Source of the DNA: Chryseobacterium aahli
GTDB taxonomy: Bacteria > Bacteroidota > Bacteroidia > Flavobacteriales > Weeksellaceae
Assembly: GCF_022699665.1 (NCBI RefSeq)
Contig: NZ_JALDNB010000007.1
Span: 1 to 64,000 of the forward strand
Reading direction: 5' to 3'
Length of the DNA stretch: 64,000 nucleotides
The translations under genes and the position numbers were made by a program. How positions within the stretch are numbered: position 1 is the stretch's first letter; every line of letters starts with the position of its first letter. The notes under the pieces were generated by a model. It saw only the letters and a program-made list of their open reading frames with translations. It did not search any database and was not told where the DNA came from. Of this stretch, positions 45,937 to 55,889 are shown one piece after another.

Positions 45937-46668
45937 ATGACTCCATTTGTAGCAGAAATAATCGGCACCATGCTGATGATACTTTTAGGAAACGGTGTGG
46001 TGGCAAACGTTGTCTTAAAAGGAACCAAAGGAAATAATTCCGGATGGATCGTGATTACCACGGCTTGGGCATTGGCGGTCTTCGTTGGCGTAACCGTTGC
46101 GGGACCCATCAGCGGAGCACATCTGAATCCGGCAGTAACTTTAGGGTTGGCAATTGCAGGAAAATTCTCTTGGGATTTGGTTCCAACCTATATTGCAGGA
46201 GAGATGATTGGGGCAATGCTGGGTGCTTTTCTGGTTTGGTTATTTAACAAAGATCACTTTGCTATTACAGAAGATGAAGGTGCAAAATTGGCTTGTTTCA
46301 GTACAGGTCCAGCAATCAGAAAACCTATTTCAAATTTAATCAGCGAAATCATGGGAACTTTCGTTCTTGTCTTTGTGATTTTCCATTTTGCAGATCCGAG
46401 TGTTACTTTAAATAACGATCCGACCGCAAAAATTGGTTTAGGAACAGTTGGTGCTTTACCAGTTACGTTATTGGTTTGGGCAATTGGCTTATCTTTAGGA
46501 GGAACGACAGGTTATGCCATCAATCCTGCAAGAGATTTAGGACCAAGAATTATGCATGCTATCCTTCCGGTAAAAGGAAGCAGTGACTGGAGTTACGCAT
46601 GGATTCCTATTGCAGGACCTATTGTAGGAACCACTCTCGCAGCTTTACTACATCTCGCTTTAAGTTAA
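45937..46668 (+). CDS. glpF: Glycerol facilitator (MIP/aquaporin family)
   Basis: Inner-membrane channel for glycerol uptake. Six transmembrane helices and the two half-helices with NPA motifs: SGAHLNPAVTLGLA (about 64-77) and GYAINPARDLGPRIMHA (about 188-204). The Asp after the second NPAR is typical of aquaglyceroporins. 243 aa. It supplies the substrate of GlpK encoded 24 bases upstream. Confidence 0.95.
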   Translation: MTPFVAEIIGTMLMILLGNGVVANVVLKGTKGNNSGWIVITTAWALAVFVGVTVAGPISGAHLNPAVTLGLAIAGKFSWDLVPTYIAGEMIGAMLGAFLVWLFNKDHFAITEDEGAKLACFSTGPAIRKPISNLISEIMGTFVLVFVIFHFADPSVTLNNDPTAKIGLGTVGALPVTLLVWAIGLSLGGTTGYAINPARDLGPRIMHAILPVKGSSDWSYAWIPIAGPIVGTTLAALLHLALS

Positions 46669-46686
46669 TCACAGAAAGTCTACACA

Positions 46687-47487
46687 ATGAAAAAACTATT
46701 TTATATATGCCTGATTGTATTAGGCACAGGGAATTTTTATGCCCAGCAAAATGCAGAAAATCAGGAAGACAGCAGATTAGATTTCACTGCAAACGTTCAG
46801 AATAATCACCTTTGGAGAGGTTTGATTATTACGGATAAACCCGTTGTAATGGGAAATGTCTCCTACGCATTAGATAAAGATAAAAACTGGAAAGTCGGAA
46901 TTTGGGGAGCATCTTCAATGACTGATGATAAAGATGGAACGCACTATAAAGAAATCAATTATTATGTTCAGTATTCCAACGGGCGTTTATATATTGGTTT
47001 GTGGGATTTATTTAATTCAAGAAACATTAATACTGCGGTTGCTTCGGATGATATTTTTAATTATTCAAACAGAAAAACTGCGCATATTATTGATTTAAGA
47101 ACCAACTATACTTTCGGACCAGCATTTCCATTAAATATTGAAGCAGACATTATGCTTTATGGTGGTGCTAATGCAGGAGAAGTTGTTTTGGAATATGACG
47201 GAACTTATAAAAAGAATAAATATTCCACCTACGTTCAGGTAAGCTATCCTGTGATTAAAGATAAAAAAGTTAACCTTGATGCTTTTGTAGGAGCTGGTTT
47301 TGCTTTAAATGACAAAAACTTTCTGTACGGAAACGGGACGAATAGTTTTGACATTGTAAATGTTGGCGTAAAAGCGACCAAATCTCTTAAAATTACGGAA
47401 CATTACACACTGCCGGTTTCTATGATGGCGATGTGGAATCCTGCGAATAAGTTTGCACGAATACAACTTGCCGCAACGGTATTTTAA
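46687..47487 (+). CDS. Probable outer-membrane protein in the glycerol operon
   Basis: A 266-aa exported protein (signal peptide about 1-19, ending FYAQ). The mature part is a run of amphipathic strands (NHLWRGLIITDKPVVMGNVS, WKVGIWGASSM, YYVQYSNGRLYIGLWDLF, VYAAFVGAGFALND-like LDAFVGAGFALND) ending with VPLA-type IQLAATVF, so a small beta-barrel is likely. The start resembles Gcw_chp-type outer-membrane proteins, a tentative match. It follows glpF by 18 bases and is followed by a terminator, so it is co-expressed with glycerol uptake genes. A role as glycerol-related outer-membrane pore is an inference. Confidence 0.65.
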   Translation: MKKLFYICLIVLGTGNFYAQQNAENQEDSRLDFTANVQNNHLWRGLIITDKPVVMGNVSYALDKDKNWKVGIWGASSMTDDKDGTHYKEINYYVQYSNGRLYIGLWDLFNSRNINTAVASDDIFNYSNRKTAHIIDLRTNYTFGPAFPLNIEADIMLYGGANAGEVVLEYDGTYKKNKYSTYVQVSYPVIKDKKVNLDAFVGAGFALNDKNFLYGNGTNSFDIVNVGVKATKSLKITEHYTLPVSMMAMWNPANKFARIQLAATVF

Positions 47488-47510
47488 ATTAAAATTGTTA
47501 GTATTTTACA

Positions 47511-47538
47511 AACCATTCCAATATTGGAGTGGTTTTTT
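47511..47538 (+). terminator. Terminator of the glp operon
   Basis: AACCATTCCA / TGGAGTGGTT around ATAT forms a near-perfect hairpin followed by six T. Confidence 0.85.
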
Positions 47539-47636
47539 GTTTCTATTCATTAAGAGAAGTGATATTGAAAGTAATCACCATAATTTTACGGTTTAATTTT
47601 TGCTAATGTATTTTTAATTTTGAGAAAATTTATAAT

Positions 47637-48050
47637 ATGAAAAAGGTTTTTAGTTTACTTCTTCTATTCATCAGTATTCTGTCTTTTGCTCAATCAAAAG
47701 CGCCATTTACCGGGAAAAGAAGCTTCAATATCGAACAAGGCGCAAGCGGCTCAGGAACTCCGGCCTATTATCTTGATGTAAAGAAAAACGGAAATGTACA
47801 TTTTGGATTTCTGCAGATCAATCAGGCAGACCAAACGGAAACTAAAGAAGAGATCAATGCAGGAAAATATAATCCGAAAGTCATGAAAGTACATTTCAAA
47901 ACGTATAATGAAACTTTTTATGTGAAATTTGATAAGGAGAAAATCTATTTAACTGATGAAAAAGGAAATATCAAAAAATCAGATGACTGCTGTCCGGTTT
48001 CTGAACTCGCTTCAATAAATTGCAACTGCGAAAGCATTCTTTATAAGTAA
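47637..48050 (+). CDS. Small exported protein of unknown function
   Basis: A 137-aa protein with a signal peptide (about 1-18, ending SFAQ) and no family I recognise. The mature part has FTGKRSFNIEQGASGSGTPA, a set of strands (YYLDVKKNGNVHFGFLQIN, KVMKVHFKTYNETFYVKF) and a C-terminal cysteine cluster (DDCCPVSELASINCNCE). A TAATTTTG -7-like box lies about 20 bases upstream. Its stop overlaps the start of the next gene by one base, so the two are translationally coupled. Confidence 0.6.
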   Translation: MKKVFSLLLLFISILSFAQSKAPFTGKRSFNIEQGASGSGTPAYYLDVKKNGNVHFGFLQINQADQTETKEEINAGKYNPKVMKVHFKTYNETFYVKFDKEKIYLTDEKGNIKKSDDCCPVSELASINCNCESILYK

Positions 48051-49021
48051 TGAAAATTCTTCAACTTCTTCTGACTTTCCTTTTGGTAGTTTCTTGCACG
48101 GAAAAACAAACCCATCCTTATACCTACTATTATTGGAAAACCAATCTCGCTTTAAATCAAACTGAGAAAAAAGCACTTGTAAAATCTACTTCACCTTATT
48201 TATATACAAGATTTTTTGACGTCGATAAGATTAATGGAAAATTTGAACCGGTTGCTGTCATTACCAAAGACGAAAGCTTTAGCACTGAAAAAGAAATCAT
48301 CCCTACAATTTTTATCACCAACCGAACTTTTTTTGAAATTAATGAATCCGACATCAAATTTCTGGCTGAAAGTATTTATCAGTTAATTCAGAAAAAAGTG
48401 AAAGAATACAAATTAACTTCTAGCAACGAAATTCAAATTGACTGCGACTGGGCTGCAGGAACGAAAGATGATTATTTTAAATTTCTAAATGAATTAAAGA
48501 AAATCTCCGGAAAAGAAATTACCTGTACACTTAGACTTCATCAGGTGAAAGATAAAAATCTGATGGGAATTCCGCTAGTGAAAAAAGTATATCTCATGTG
48601 CTACTCCACTTCTTCACCGCTTGAAAATTCAGATAAGAATTCGATTTTAGATGTCAATATTCTGAAAAGCTATTTATCTAAGCTCGAAGATTATCCTTTA
48701 AAGAAGATTGAAGTTGCATTACCAATCTACTCCTGGGGAATTGTAACCAATCATTTAGGAAAGCACAAGCTCATCAATGCGTTGTCTAAAAAAGATTTAG
48801 AAAATTCAAATTTTAAAAAAATATCTGACAACGAAATTGAAATTATAAAAGACGGTTTCTATTTTGGGAGTTTCATGAACAAAGGTTTCAAAATAAAGGT
48901 GGAAGAAATTTCTGATGAACAACTTAATAATGTTACACAGTTTTTAGATAAAAAATTAAACGGCTACAACATTATATATTACCAATTAGATAGTAAATTT
49001 GTGGAAGGCAGAATTTTCTGA
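48050..49021 (+). CDS. Lipoprotein, possible TIM-barrel glycoside-hydrolase-like
   Basis: A 323-aa lipoprotein with lipobox LVVSC (cysteine near 16). The mature part has alternating strands and helices that suggest a TIM barrel: YLYTRFFDVDKI, IIPTIFITNRTFF, NEIQIDCDWAAGTKDDYFKF, ITCTLRLHQVKD, KVYLMCYSTS and IEVALPIYSWGI. The IDCDW segment with acidic residues at a strand end is reminiscent of DUF3142-like proteins; I cannot confirm this. It overlaps the preceding gene by one base (coupled translation). Confidence 0.6.
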   Translation: MKILQLLLTFLLVVSCTEKQTHPYTYYYWKTNLALNQTEKKALVKSTSPYLYTRFFDVDKINGKFEPVAVITKDESFSTEKEIIPTIFITNRTFFEINESDIKFLAESIYQLIQKKVKEYKLTSSNEIQIDCDWAAGTKDDYFKFLNELKKISGKEITCTLRLHQVKDKNLMGIPLVKKVYLMCYSTSSPLENSDKNSILDVNILKSYLSKLEDYPLKKIEVALPIYSWGIVTNHLGKHKLINALSKKDLENSNFKKISDNEIEIIKDGFYFGSFMNKGFKIKVEEISDEQLNNVTQFLDKKLNGYNIIYYQLDSKFVEGRIF

Positions 49022-49068
49022 TGGCTGGAAGCAGGAAGATTGGCTCAATAATTAAGCGCAACAATTTC

Positions 49069-49149
49069 TTCCCACAGATTTCACAGATCTTCACGGATAA
49101 ATTTAAACTCAATAAAAAAATATGTGCAAATCTGTGCGATCTGCGGGAA
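49069..49149. repeat. Imperfect inverted repeat (CCCACAGATTTCACAGAT type)
   Basis: TTCCCACAGAT at the left and ATCTGCGGGAA at the right bound an 81-base element whose outer ~26 bases are inverted copies with about five mismatches. Similar CACAGATTT...AATCTGTG elements occur, from memory, between genes in many Bacteroidota genomes. It lies between two genes of unknown function and could fold into a long hairpin. Confidence 0.65.
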
Positions 49150-49176
49150 ATAAAAAAATAAACACCAAAAATACAT

Positions 49177-51876
49177 ATGAAAAAGTATATTCTATCATTA
49201 GCGGTTGCATCGCTTTTCTATACCAAATCTGAGGCGTGCGCGTGGGCAGATCCGGATTATGATTACTTTAACTTGTTTACCCAAAGCATTATTAAGGATA
49301 AATCATATCTTCCTTTTCTTCACAACTATTCTTCGAGATTTTATACTGATTTTAAATCTTCACAGATTCCAAATGAGAATATCGAAGCATGGAGAAAATT
49401 CTTCAACAATCAATTAACCTATACTGAAACAGATTATCTGGTGAATAAAATTGCCATGAATGATCTCAATGATTTGAAGAAAGGAATGCCGAACAATCCG
49501 TTACTGCAAAAAGTTGGAACGGGTTTCTATACAAAATACCGTGAAGGAATTGATTATTTGATTGAGGCAAAATATCTTGAGCCTTACATGAAAATCAATT
49601 ATGTGGAAACTGCAGATTCATTCTATTACAGAGAAAATGAAAGCGACAAAAATGCTACACAATTAGATTATGCCAAAACAGTTTCAGCGCTGACATCCTT
49701 ATATAATGCGGCCAAAAATCCTGAAATTAAGCAGCGGTATGGATATCAGTTGGTGAGATTCAATCATTATACGAGAAATTTCGATGCGGCACTTCAAGCT
49801 TTCAAGTCTTATGTTGAGCCAATTTCGTTAAGAGGCGCTTCTTATTATATGGCTTTAGATCAACTGGCAGGCGCACAGAGGGGATTGCAAATGGGGAATG
49901 ATGCCAACTGGAATTTCTTTCAGGTTTTTAAAAACAGCAAAAGCCGAAAAGAATCTGCGTTTATCTCCATGAAACTTTCCGACACGGCATCTTTCAATAA
50001 TATCCTGAAAAGAGCGGGAAATAATGAGGAGAAGAACATGGCGTATTTTCTCTTGGGCTATGAAGATTTTACCAACCCGATTCCGATGATGGAAAAGATG
50101 TATGACATTGATCCGAATTCGGAAATTTTAAAAGTGATGGCCGCAAGAAGCATCAACGAACTGGAACGAAGCTATCTTCCGACGTATTATTACGAATCAA
50201 AAAATCCAGACCAGTCAGGAAATACAAAAACTACTGCAACTACAGAAACAAAAAAAGTAGAGAAAAAAGAACTCAGCTTTTGGCAGAAAATTGTTTTGTT
50301 CTTTAAAAATCTTTTCAGCTCAAAATCTGACAAAGTGAAGGACGGAACTAAAAATGACCAAAGCGACGACGAGTTGTTGGAAAACCCAAACAGAATTCCT
50401 TTTTACACAAAAAATCAAAGTTATTATTACGACGAGAAACAGAAAGACTTTCTTGATGATTTCGAAAAATTCACTTCAAAAACTAAAGAAAAATCTACTG
50501 ACGAATATTGGCAGATAGCTGATGCTTATCTTAAATTTTTAAAGAAAGATTATGAAACCAGCACAGAAATTTTAGAAGACATCAAAACCAACAATCCGGA
50601 ATATCTTGAAGAAATCAAGAGAATGAAAGTCTTGAATGATATTGTTTCGCAGCCAAAGATTGATGCGGATTATGAAGATCATTTAATGAAAGACTATGCC
50701 GATTACTTTGTTGAAAAGAAAATCGAAAAAGATAGCACAGAGGATGAAAGATATGATTACTATGGTTCTGCTCCTTCTACTGCGTCGTTCTTAAAAGATG
50801 TTCTGGCCAACCGATATTTTCTTCAGGGTGAAGACGGAAAATCTTATCTGATGAACAATAAGCTTTCTGACCTTCAGTACAACCCGAATTCTACTTTGGT
50901 AAAAAGTGTAGAAGATTTTTACAGAAAACCAAACAAGACAGCATTTGAACAGCAAATTATTGCCAAAAACATGGACAATGTAGGAAATATTAATGCATTC
51001 TTCAATGTGATTTACGGTGACAGAGCGATGAGATTGGCAGATTTTGATAAAGCAAAATTGTATTATCAAAAGGCTCAGAACTTCTCCGGAATTCCGCGAG
51101 AAAATTATGAAAGGTACAATCCGCAAACCGGGAATTATGAAAAACTGGTTTATGATGGTCAAAACTATGACGGTTTCACCAACATTCCGAATTTGGTTTT
51201 TGGACATAATGTTTGGGAAAGTTTTCAGAGTTCTGATACAGAAAGTATGCAGGCGGAAAATTACACTGCTTTTACTTTCATTAAACCAAAAATGAATAAA
51301 CTTGAATTGGCAGATGCTTTAGTTCAGCTTAAAAAAATCGGAAACGGTAAAGATGAAAAATCAGCGCAGGCAAATCAACTCATAGGAAATGTCTTGTACA
51401 ATACTTCTGTTCTCGGATATTACAGAGAACTGTTTGTAATGGATGTCGACAACAGTAACGGTGGAAAATATGACTTCTGGAGTACTAATAAGAAAACTCC
51501 GTATCAATACTATTACAAGAATTTCACATCGACTACTTACATTGAACCTGATAATTTTGATTTGGCTTTAAATTTTTACAAAAAAGCTTTAAATCTGTCA
51601 AACAACAAAGAACAAAAAGCAAGACTACTTTTCCAGATGGCAAGCGCTGAGCAGGGAAAATACTATCAGTATGAAGCTAAAAATCAGGCAAACATTGATT
51701 ATGCTGATCCGAAATGGTCTGAGAAAAATGATGCTTATCAAAAGCAGATGAATGATTTAAAGAATCAGAAATACAGAACCTATTTTGCTCAGCTAAAATC
51801 ACAATATTCAGATACAGAAGCAGCGAGAACGCTATTGGGAAGCTGTAGTTATTTTGATTATTTTATGAAGAGATAG
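49177..51876 (+). CDS. Large exported protein of unknown function
   Basis: An 899-aa protein with a signal peptide (about 1-20, ending SEACAW). I recognise no named family. Much of it is helical with tetratricopeptide-like stretches (for example about 155-330, 660-700 and 795-830, FDLALNFYKKALNLSNNKEQKARLLFQMAS). A basic hydrophobic segment near 365-380 (LSFWQKIVLFFKNLFSSKSD) might touch a membrane. It ends with a helix and SCSYFDYFMKR. Similar single-copy proteins seem common in this genus. It stands alone and ends at a bidirectional terminator. A scaffold role in the periplasm is only a guess. Confidence 0.65.
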   Translation: MKKYILSLAVASLFYTKSEACAWADPDYDYFNLFTQSIIKDKSYLPFLHNYSSRFYTDFKSSQIPNENIEAWRKFFNNQLTYTETDYLVNKIAMNDLNDLKKGMPNNPLLQKVGTGFYTKYREGIDYLIEAKYLEPYMKINYVETADSFYYRENESDKNATQLDYAKTVSALTSLYNAAKNPEIKQRYGYQLVRFNHYTRNFDAALQAFKSYVEPISLRGASYYMALDQLAGAQRGLQMGNDANWNFFQVFKNSKSRKESAFISMKLSDTASFNNILKRAGNNEEKNMAYFLLGYEDFTNPIPMMEKMYDIDPNSEILKVMAARSINELERSYLPTYYYESKNPDQSGNTKTTATTETKKVEKKELSFWQKIVLFFKNLFSSKSDKVKDGTKNDQSDDELLENPNRIPFYTKNQSYYYDEKQKDFLDDFEKFTSKTKEKSTDEYWQIADAYLKFLKKDYETSTEILEDIKTNNPEYLEEIKRMKVLNDIVSQPKIDADYEDHLMKDYADYFVEKKIEKDSTEDERYDYYGSAPSTASFLKDVLANRYFLQGEDGKSYLMNNKLSDLQYNPNSTLVKSVEDFYRKPNKTAFEQQIIAKNMDNVGNINAFFNVIYGDRAMRLADFDKAKLYYQKAQNFSGIPRENYERYNPQTGNYEKLVYDGQNYDGFTNIPNLVFGHNVWESFQSSDTESMQAENYTAFTFIKPKMNKLELADALVQLKKIGNGKDEKSAQANQLIGNVLYNTSVLGYYRELFVMDVDNSNGGKYDFWSTNKKTPYQYYYKNFTSTTYIEPDNFDLALNFYKKALNLSNNKEQKARLLFQMASAEQGKYYQYEAKNQANIDYADPKWSEKNDAYQKQMNDLKNQKYRTYFAQLKSQYSDTEAARTLLGSCSYFDYFMKR

Positions 51877-51891
51877 TTTAATTAAAAAAAG

Positions 51892-51920
51892 AAAAAAGGA
51901 ATCAAATCGATTCCTTTTTT
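51892..51920. terminator. Bidirectional terminator between convergent genes
   Basis: AAAAAGGAATC / GATTCCTTTTT forms an 11-bp perfect stem with a short loop. It overlaps the 3' end of the iron-permease-family gene. Confidence 0.85.
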
Positions 51921-52402
51921 TGTTTCTGCTCCTGCAGCCAAAGATCATGTTTCTTTTTAAAGGTTTCATGCTTTCTATTTTGATTTCTCTTGGCTGCATC
52001 TATAGAATGTGATGCATGAATATCTTCATCTTCTTCAGCAAAATCTGCAAGTTTCTCGTAATAACAGTGAATTTGGTCTAATTCCTTTTCAGTCAAATCC
52101 TCAATATCGACCATTCGGTTGCTGGCTTTTTCATTGGCAGCGATCAGCTCATTCAGCTTGATCTGAATGGCTTTTGAATCTTTATTCTGAGATTTCTGAA
52201 TAAGAAAAACCATCAGAAAAGTTATTATCGTAGTTCCTGTATTGATCACAAGTTGCCATGTTTCTGAATAATTGAAAACAGGGCCTGAAACTGCCCAAAT
52301 GACAACAATGGCTACGGCACTAAGAAAAGCATAAGAACTTCCTGTAAACTTTGTTGCCCAATTTGAAAATTTTTCAAATATGCTTCTATCTTCTTTTGAC
52401 AT
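51902..52402 (-). CDS. Low-affinity iron permease family protein
   Basis: A 166-aa inner-membrane protein resembling the low-affinity iron permease (Fet4-like) family. Two transmembrane helices lie at about 22-40 (AFLSAVAIVVIWAVSG) and 50-68 (NTGTTIITFLMVFLIQKSQN), followed by DSKAIQIKLNELIAA and a charged helical tail. Bacterial members are much shorter than yeast Fet4, and iron transport by them is not established. Single gene; the terminator overlaps its stop codon. Confidence 0.8.
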   Translation of the reverse strand: MSKEDRSIFEKFSNWATKFTGSSYAFLSAVAIVVIWAVSGPVFNYSETWQLVINTGTTIITFLMVFLIQKSQNKDSKAIQIKLNELIAANEKASNRMVDIEDLTEKELDQIHCYYEKLADFAEEDEDIHASHSIDAAKRNQNRKHETFKKKHDLWLQEQKQKKESI

Positions 52403-52462
52403 TATTTTATTTTAATTAAATGTAATCAAAAATTCAGCCTCAAAATATAGAATACTTTTCTA

Positions 52463-53290
52463 TTATTGTATAGGATAGCCTACTGCCTTATCAATTTCTA
52501 TGGGATTGTTTTCTCTAAGCATTGTTTTTCTCCGTTCATCAGACATTCCTTTTATTTGCTCTAAACTTTTTATCTGTACTCCCATTACATAAAATGTATT
52601 TTCAGGATTGGTATTCGATTTAAATGATTCTGCAATATCCTGTAAAGGATTGTCATAAAGTTCCAATTGTTTTTTTGCAATTATTTTTTCAGTGACAGGA
52701 ATTGGTTTTCGCCCCATAAAACTATCAAGAAATTGAGCTTCATACGTCTTGGGGAACTTCATGCTTTTAGACAACTTAAAAATAAAGTTTTTCTTATCGT
52801 CTTCAATCTCAAAAATCAATCCGGGAAGTCCTCGGAATTTGTATGGTCCTTCACTCAGATTAACATCTTTAGAAAACCACGCAATCCAATTTCTGCCACC
52901 AAAAGTTGTCGTTGCTTTCTGTAATGTGTACTGTTCTTCAACTTTTGTATCATTGAGAAGTTTCCAATTCATTTTATCTGTTGATTTGAGAGAGAAAAAA
53001 TCTTTCAGCAAAATCAGTGAAGTATTTTCAAAAGAGTTCTTTTTTCTGATAAGAGCAGGCAGATGATCATCCCACCTAGATCTTCTTTGACCCCGAATAA
53101 TATTTAGAGAATCAGTTTCAGCATAAGAATAGGGATAAAATTTAACATCATCAGCATTGATATCTAAAATCATATTTTCTGCAGCAAATTCTTTTGCCAA
53201 TGAATCTGATTTGTATTGAAACTGATAAATAAAACGGTGCGTTTGTGCTGATAAGAGTAATGGAAATAATAGCAATATCAGTTTTTTCAT
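52463..53290 (-). CDS. GLPGLI family protein
   Basis: A 275-aa exported protein of the GLPGLI family (Bacteroidota-specific, function unknown). The signal peptide (about 1-15) ends LLSAQ. The family signature is visible as GPYKFRGLPGLIFEIEDDKKN (about 151-171; key part GLPGLI). The beta-rich N-terminal half (HRFIYQFQYKSDSL) is typical. Single gene between the iron-permease-family gene and the rpsJ terminator. Confidence 0.9.
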   Translation of the reverse strand: MKKLILLLFPLLLSAQTHRFIYQFQYKSDSLAKEFAAENMILDINADDVKFYPYSYAETDSLNIIRGQRRSRWDDHLPALIRKKNSFENTSLILLKDFFSLKSTDKMNWKLLNDTKVEEQYTLQKATTTFGGRNWIAWFSKDVNLSEGPYKFRGLPGLIFEIEDDKKNFIFKLSKSMKFPKTYEAQFLDSFMGRKPIPVTEKIIAKKQLELYDNPLQDIAESFKSNTNPENTFYVMGVQIKSLEQIKGMSDERRKTMLRENNPIEIDKAVGYPIQ

Positions 53291-53376
53291 ATTTTAATTT
53301 TTAATCAAAAATATCAATAATGTTTGAATTAGATGAAATTTAGAGATTAGATATTTAGCTTAAATAAAATTTAAAG

Positions 53377-53409
53377 CAAAAAAAATCCCTCTTCTTTCGA
53401 AAAGGGATT
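53377..53409 (-). terminator. Terminator after rpsJ
   Basis: AATCCCTTTTC and GAAGAGGGATT form an 11-bp stem closed by a GAAA tetraloop and followed by eight T on the minus strand. It ends the str-type operon and explains why rplC needs its own promoter. Confidence 0.9.
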
Positions 53410-53442
53410 ATATTTAAGATGATAAGCCAAAAGGCTCAATTA

Positions 53443-53748
53443 TCACACTTTAATTTCAACGTCAACTCCTGAAGGAAGTTCTAATTTCATTAGAGCATCA
53501 ACAGTTTTAGAAGAAGAAGAGTAGATATCCATCAATCTCTTGTGAGCTGATAATTGGAACTGCTCTCTTGCTTTCTTGTTTACGTGTGGAGATCTCAACA
53601 CCGTGAAGATTCTCTTATTTGTAGGTAATGGAATAGGTCCGTTTACAACAGCACCAGTAGCCTTTACCGTTTTTACGATTTTCTCAGCAGACTTGTCTAC
53701 CAAGTTGTAATCGTAAGATTTTAGTTTTATTCTGATTCTTTGTGACAT
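53443..53748 (-). CDS. rpsJ: 30S ribosomal protein S10
   Basis: Small-subunit head protein that also works in antitermination (NusE). [40 protein letters not shown] and [19 protein letters not shown] are canonical. 101 aa. It closes the rpsL-rpsG-fusA-rpsJ operon and is separated from rplC by 11.8 kb, unlike the usual contiguous arrangement. Confidence 0.98.
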   Translation of the reverse strand: MSQRIRIKLKSYDYNLVDKSAEKIVKTVKATGAVVNGPIPLPTNKRIFTVLRSPHVNKKAREQFQLSAHKRLMDIYSSSSKTVDALMKLELPSGVDVEIKV

Positions 53749-53765
53749 TTCTTTAATTTAAAAAA

Positions 53766-55883
53766 TTAACCTTTTGCTTTAGCGATAATATCTTCAGCAA
53801 CGTTTTGAGGAGTAGCCTGGTACTTCTCTAATTCCATAGAAGAAGTAGCTCTTCCTGATGAAAGTGTTCTTAGAGTAGTAACATATCCGAACATTTCAGA
53901 TAATGGAACTGAACCTTTGATAACAACGGCACCGTTCTTTTCTTCTTGTCCACTGATAGTACCTCTTCTCTTGTTAAGGTCACCAATGATGTTACCCATA
54001 TATTCTTCCGGAGTTACAACCTCCAATTTCATAATAGGCTCCATAATTACTGGCTTAGCAGCACGTCCCGCTTCTTTAAATCCTAATTTAGCAGCTAATT
54101 CAAAAGAAAGTGCATCAGAATCCACCGCGTGGAAAGATCCGTCTTTAAGAGTAACTTTAATACCTTCAACTTCGAAACCAGCCAAAGGACCGTTTTTCAT
54201 TGCAGCTTTAAAGCCTTTTTCAATTGCAGGAACAAATTCTCTAGGAACGTTACCACCTTTGATCTCATTAACGAATTCTAAACCAATTTTACCTTCGTCA
54301 GCTGGTCCTAATTCAAATACGATATCAGCAAATTTACCCTTACCACCAGATTGTTTTTTGTAAACTTCTCTATGCTGAGCAACTCTTGTAAGATTTTCTT
54401 TGTATTCTACCTGAGGCTGACCTTGGTTTACTTCTACTTTGAATTCTCTTCTCATACGATCTACAAGAATGTCAAGGTGAAGTTCACCCATTCCTGAGAT
54501 AATCGTTTGACCAGAAGCTTCGTCAGTTTTAACCTGGAAAGTAGGATCTTCTTCAGCTAATTTAGCCAAAGCGTTACCCATTTTATCTTGATCTGCTTTA
54601 GTTTTAGGCTCAACAGCGATACCAATTACCGGATCTGGGAAAACCATCGATTCTAGAACGATTGGGTTTTTCTCGTCACACATTGTATCACCAGTTTTGA
54701 TAGATTTAAAACCTACCGCTGCACCAATATCTCCTGCTTCAATATAATCTACAGGATTTTGCTTGTTAGCGTGCATCTGATAGATTCTAGAGATTCTTTC
54801 TTTATCACCTGAACGAGTGTTCAAGATATAAGAACCTGCATCTAGTCTTCCAGAGTACGCTCTGAAGAATGCCAATCTTCCTACGAAAGGATCGGTAGCA
54901 ATCTTAAATGCCAAAGCTGCGAACGGCTCATTAACGTCTGGTTTTCTGAAAATTTCAGCATCAGTTCTTGGGTCAGTACCTTTGATGTCATCTTTATCCA
55001 ATGGTGAAGGCAAATATTTACATACTGCATCCAACATAAACTGTACTCCTTTATTCTTAAATGAAGAACCACAAGTCATTGGGATAATAGATAAATCGAT
55101 AGTAGCTTTTCTAAGAGCTTCGTTGATTTCGTCTTCTGAAATTGAATCTGGATCTTCGAAGAATTTCTCCATCAAAGTATCATCATAATCAGCAACTGCT
55201 TCAACTAATTTCTCTCTGTATTCCAGAACTTCAGCTTTCATATCTTCAGGAATTGGCACTACTTCGAAAGTAGCTCCTTGTCCTGCTTCGTCCCAAACGA
55301 TCGCTCTGTTTTTAATTAAATCAACTACACCTTTGAAATCTTCTTCAGCACCGATTGGCAAAACGATTGGAACTGCATTAGATCCTAACATTGTCTTAAC
55401 CTGGTTTACCACGTTAAGGAAATCAGCACCTTGTCTGTCCATTTTGTTTACGAATCCCATTCTTGCAACTTTGTAGTTGTCAGCAAGTCTCCAGTTTGTT
55501 TCAGACTGAGGCTCTACTCCATCTACTGCAGAGAATAAGAATACCAAACCATCTAATACTCTTAAAGATCTGTTTACTTCTACTGTAAAGTCAACGTGTC
55601 CTGGTGTATCGATGATGTTGAAGTGGTAAGGCTTAGTTTCAGCTAATGGCTTACCTTGGTCTGTTGGGAAATTCCAAGAACAAGTAGTTGCAGCAGAAGT
55701 AATTGTAATACCTCTTTCAGCCTCCTGCTCCATCCAGTCCATTGTAGAAGCACCATCATGTACTTCACCAATTTTGTGGTTTACACCTGTATAGAATAAG
55801 ATTCTTTCTGTAGTGGTAGTTTTACCAGCATCAATGTGCGCAGCAATACCAATATTTCTTGTAAATTTAAGATCTCTACTCAT
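53766..55883 (-). CDS. fusA: Elongation factor G
   Basis: GTPase that drives translocation. [20 protein letters not shown] (G1 P-loop, about 12-31), the switch [23 protein letters not shown] (G3) and [11 protein letters not shown] (G4) are canonical, followed by domains II-V. 705 aa. Seventeen bases before rpsJ and six after rpsG. Confidence 0.98.
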   Translation of the reverse strand: MSRDLKFTRNIGIAAHIDAGKTTTTERILFYTGVNHKIGEVHDGASTMDWMEQEAERGITITSAATTCSWNFPTDQGKPLAETKPYHFNIIDTPGHVDFTVEVNRSLRVLDGLVFLFSAVDGVEPQSETNWRLADNYKVARMGFVNKMDRQGADFLNVVNQVKTMLGSNAVPIVLPIGAEEDFKGVVDLIKNRAIVWDEAGQGATFEVVPIPEDMKAEVLEYREKLVEAVADYDDTLMEKFFEDPDSISEDEINEALRKATIDLSIIPMTCGSSFKNKGVQFMLDAVCKYLPSPLDKDDIKGTDPRTDAEIFRKPDVNEPFAALAFKIATDPFVGRLAFFRAYSGRLDAGSYILNTRSGDKERISRIYQMHANKQNPVDYIEAGDIGAAVGFKSIKTGDTMCDEKNPIVLESMVFPDPVIGIAVEPKTKADQDKMGNALAKLAEEDPTFQVKTDEASGQTIISGMGELHLDILVDRMRREFKVEVNQGQPQVEYKENLTRVAQHREVYKKQSGGKGKFADIVFELGPADEGKIGLEFVNEIKGGNVPREFVPAIEKGFKAAMKNGPLAGFEVEGIKVTLKDGSFHAVDSDALSFELAAKLGFKEAGRAAKPVIMEPIMKLEVVTPEEYMGNIIGDLNKRRGTISGQEEKNGAVVIKGSVPLSEMFGYVTTLRTLSSGRATSSMELEKYQATPQNVAEDIIAKAKG

Positions 55884-55889
55884 TTCTAA

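Noticed and set aside
53917..54363. 148-codon open frame antisense to fusA
   Set aside because: It lies fully inside the conserved elongation factor G gene.
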